Origin: CAYVAP01 sp964343195
GTDB lineage: Bacteria; Bacteroidota; Bacteroidia; J057
Direction of reading: 5' to 3'
Length of the DNA stretch: 60,125 nucleotides
Assembly: GCA_964343195.1 (NCBI GenBank)
Contig: CAYFIR010000021.1
Coordinates: 1-60,125 of the forward strand
A program made the position numbers and the translations under genes. The notes under the pieces are model-generated. The model made no database searches. It was not told the DNA's origin and saw only the letters and a program-made list of their open reading frames with translations. Shown here piece by piece: positions 60,001 to 60,125 of the stretch. Numbering within the stretch: the stretch's first letter is position 1; every line of letters begins with the position of its first letter.

Positions 60001-60074
60001 GTTATAGGTATAACACTTTATGACGCATTACAAACGACCGTTTAAGATGTGTCAAAAGCAATATTACCTATAAC
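60001..60074. repeat. long imperfect palindrome
   Basis: GTTATAGGTA (60001-60010) and TACCTATAAC (60065-60074) form a perfect 10-bp outer stem. CTTTATGACGCAT aligns with the complement of ATGTGTCAAAAG inside, and AAACG-AC-CGTTT is at the centre. The whole 74 bp can fold into one hairpin. Confidence 0.7.
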
Positions 60075-60079
60075 ATTAA

Positions 60080-60120
60080 GATTTACAACCACCGTTCCGC
60101 AGGAATGGCGGATGTAAATC
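60080..60120. repeat. 41-bp near-perfect palindrome at window end
   Basis: GATTTACA...TGTAAATC arms with CCGTTCC-GCA-GGAATGG inside; 16 of 19 arm positions pair. It follows the previous palindrome after 5 bp and resembles REP-type intergenic elements. Confidence 0.75.
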
Positions 60121-60125
60121 CAGTT

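Noticed and set aside
60001..60074. Resemblance of the 74-bp palindrome to an integron attC site
   Set aside because: The ends are reversed (GTT at the left, AAC at the right, not RYYYAAC...GTTRRRY), and no integrase or cassette array is visible.

Overview
The window reads as DNA from a member of the Bacteroidota, probably a Saprospiria- or Cytophagales-like bacterium. The signs are secreted proteins ending in type IX secretion (T9SS) sorting domains, a SusC-like TonB receptor paired with a DUF4249 lipoprotein, DUF2911, DUF1643 and DUF3052-like proteins, AraC regulators with membrane or TPR sensor parts, a CzcA pump fused to its outer-membrane factor, and few Shine-Dalgarno sequences. No rRNA, tRNA or CRISPR array was seen.

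Replicon core (about 7.9-15.5 kb): a ParA ATPase and a small basic ribbon-helix-helix-like partner lie on the minus strand with TGTACA palindromes around them. A Rep_3-type initiator on the plus strand is preceded by about 1.1 kb of noncoding DNA with 13 copies of RCTAC-N6-ATGC, partly phased at about 32 bp. This is a plasmid- or chromid-type origin plus partition locus, so the window is probably from a secondary replicon or an integrated one. Between par and rep sit an ECF sigma factor with a TPR anti-sigma-like protein, and a divergent DM13 lipoprotein plus outer-membrane protein pair. A 1574-residue SF1 helicase with a nuclease-like C-terminus lies just outside par.

Middle (15.5-49 kb, base composition near 50% GC by hand count of single lines): secreted T9SS proteins (an M43 metalloprotease and an ELWxxDGT-repeat protein), a class C beta-lactamase-like lipoprotein, an AraC regulator with FlgO-like and TPR sensor domains, a histidine phosphatase, a Uma2 protein, an IS1182-type insertion sequence whose transposase is split at a run of ten A, a two-component system, a TonB receptor/DUF4249 operon, a hybrid histidine kinase, a ParE/antitoxin pair, and several unrecognised secreted proteins. 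These include a tandem pair of paralogues and a putative zinc peptidase. Several intergenic gaps carry structured or dispersed repeats.

Right part (49.03-59.9 kb): an AT-richer metal-resistance island entered directly after a terminator. It begins with an HMA-domain ORF that looks like the tail of a MerTP gene and a GDCCVxC protein. Then come a VOC protein and a broken second one, a Cys/His-rich small protein, a CzcA-TolC fusion, a CzcB-like adaptor, a CzcD-type CDF exporter, an HMA-CDF fusion, a Fur-family regulator and two methyltransferase-type proteins. Two identical 18-bp sites centred on TGCAAT-ACC-ATTGCA, one before czcD and one just after fur, are good candidates for the operator of the local Fur-family protein. 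The window ends in two long imperfect palindromes.
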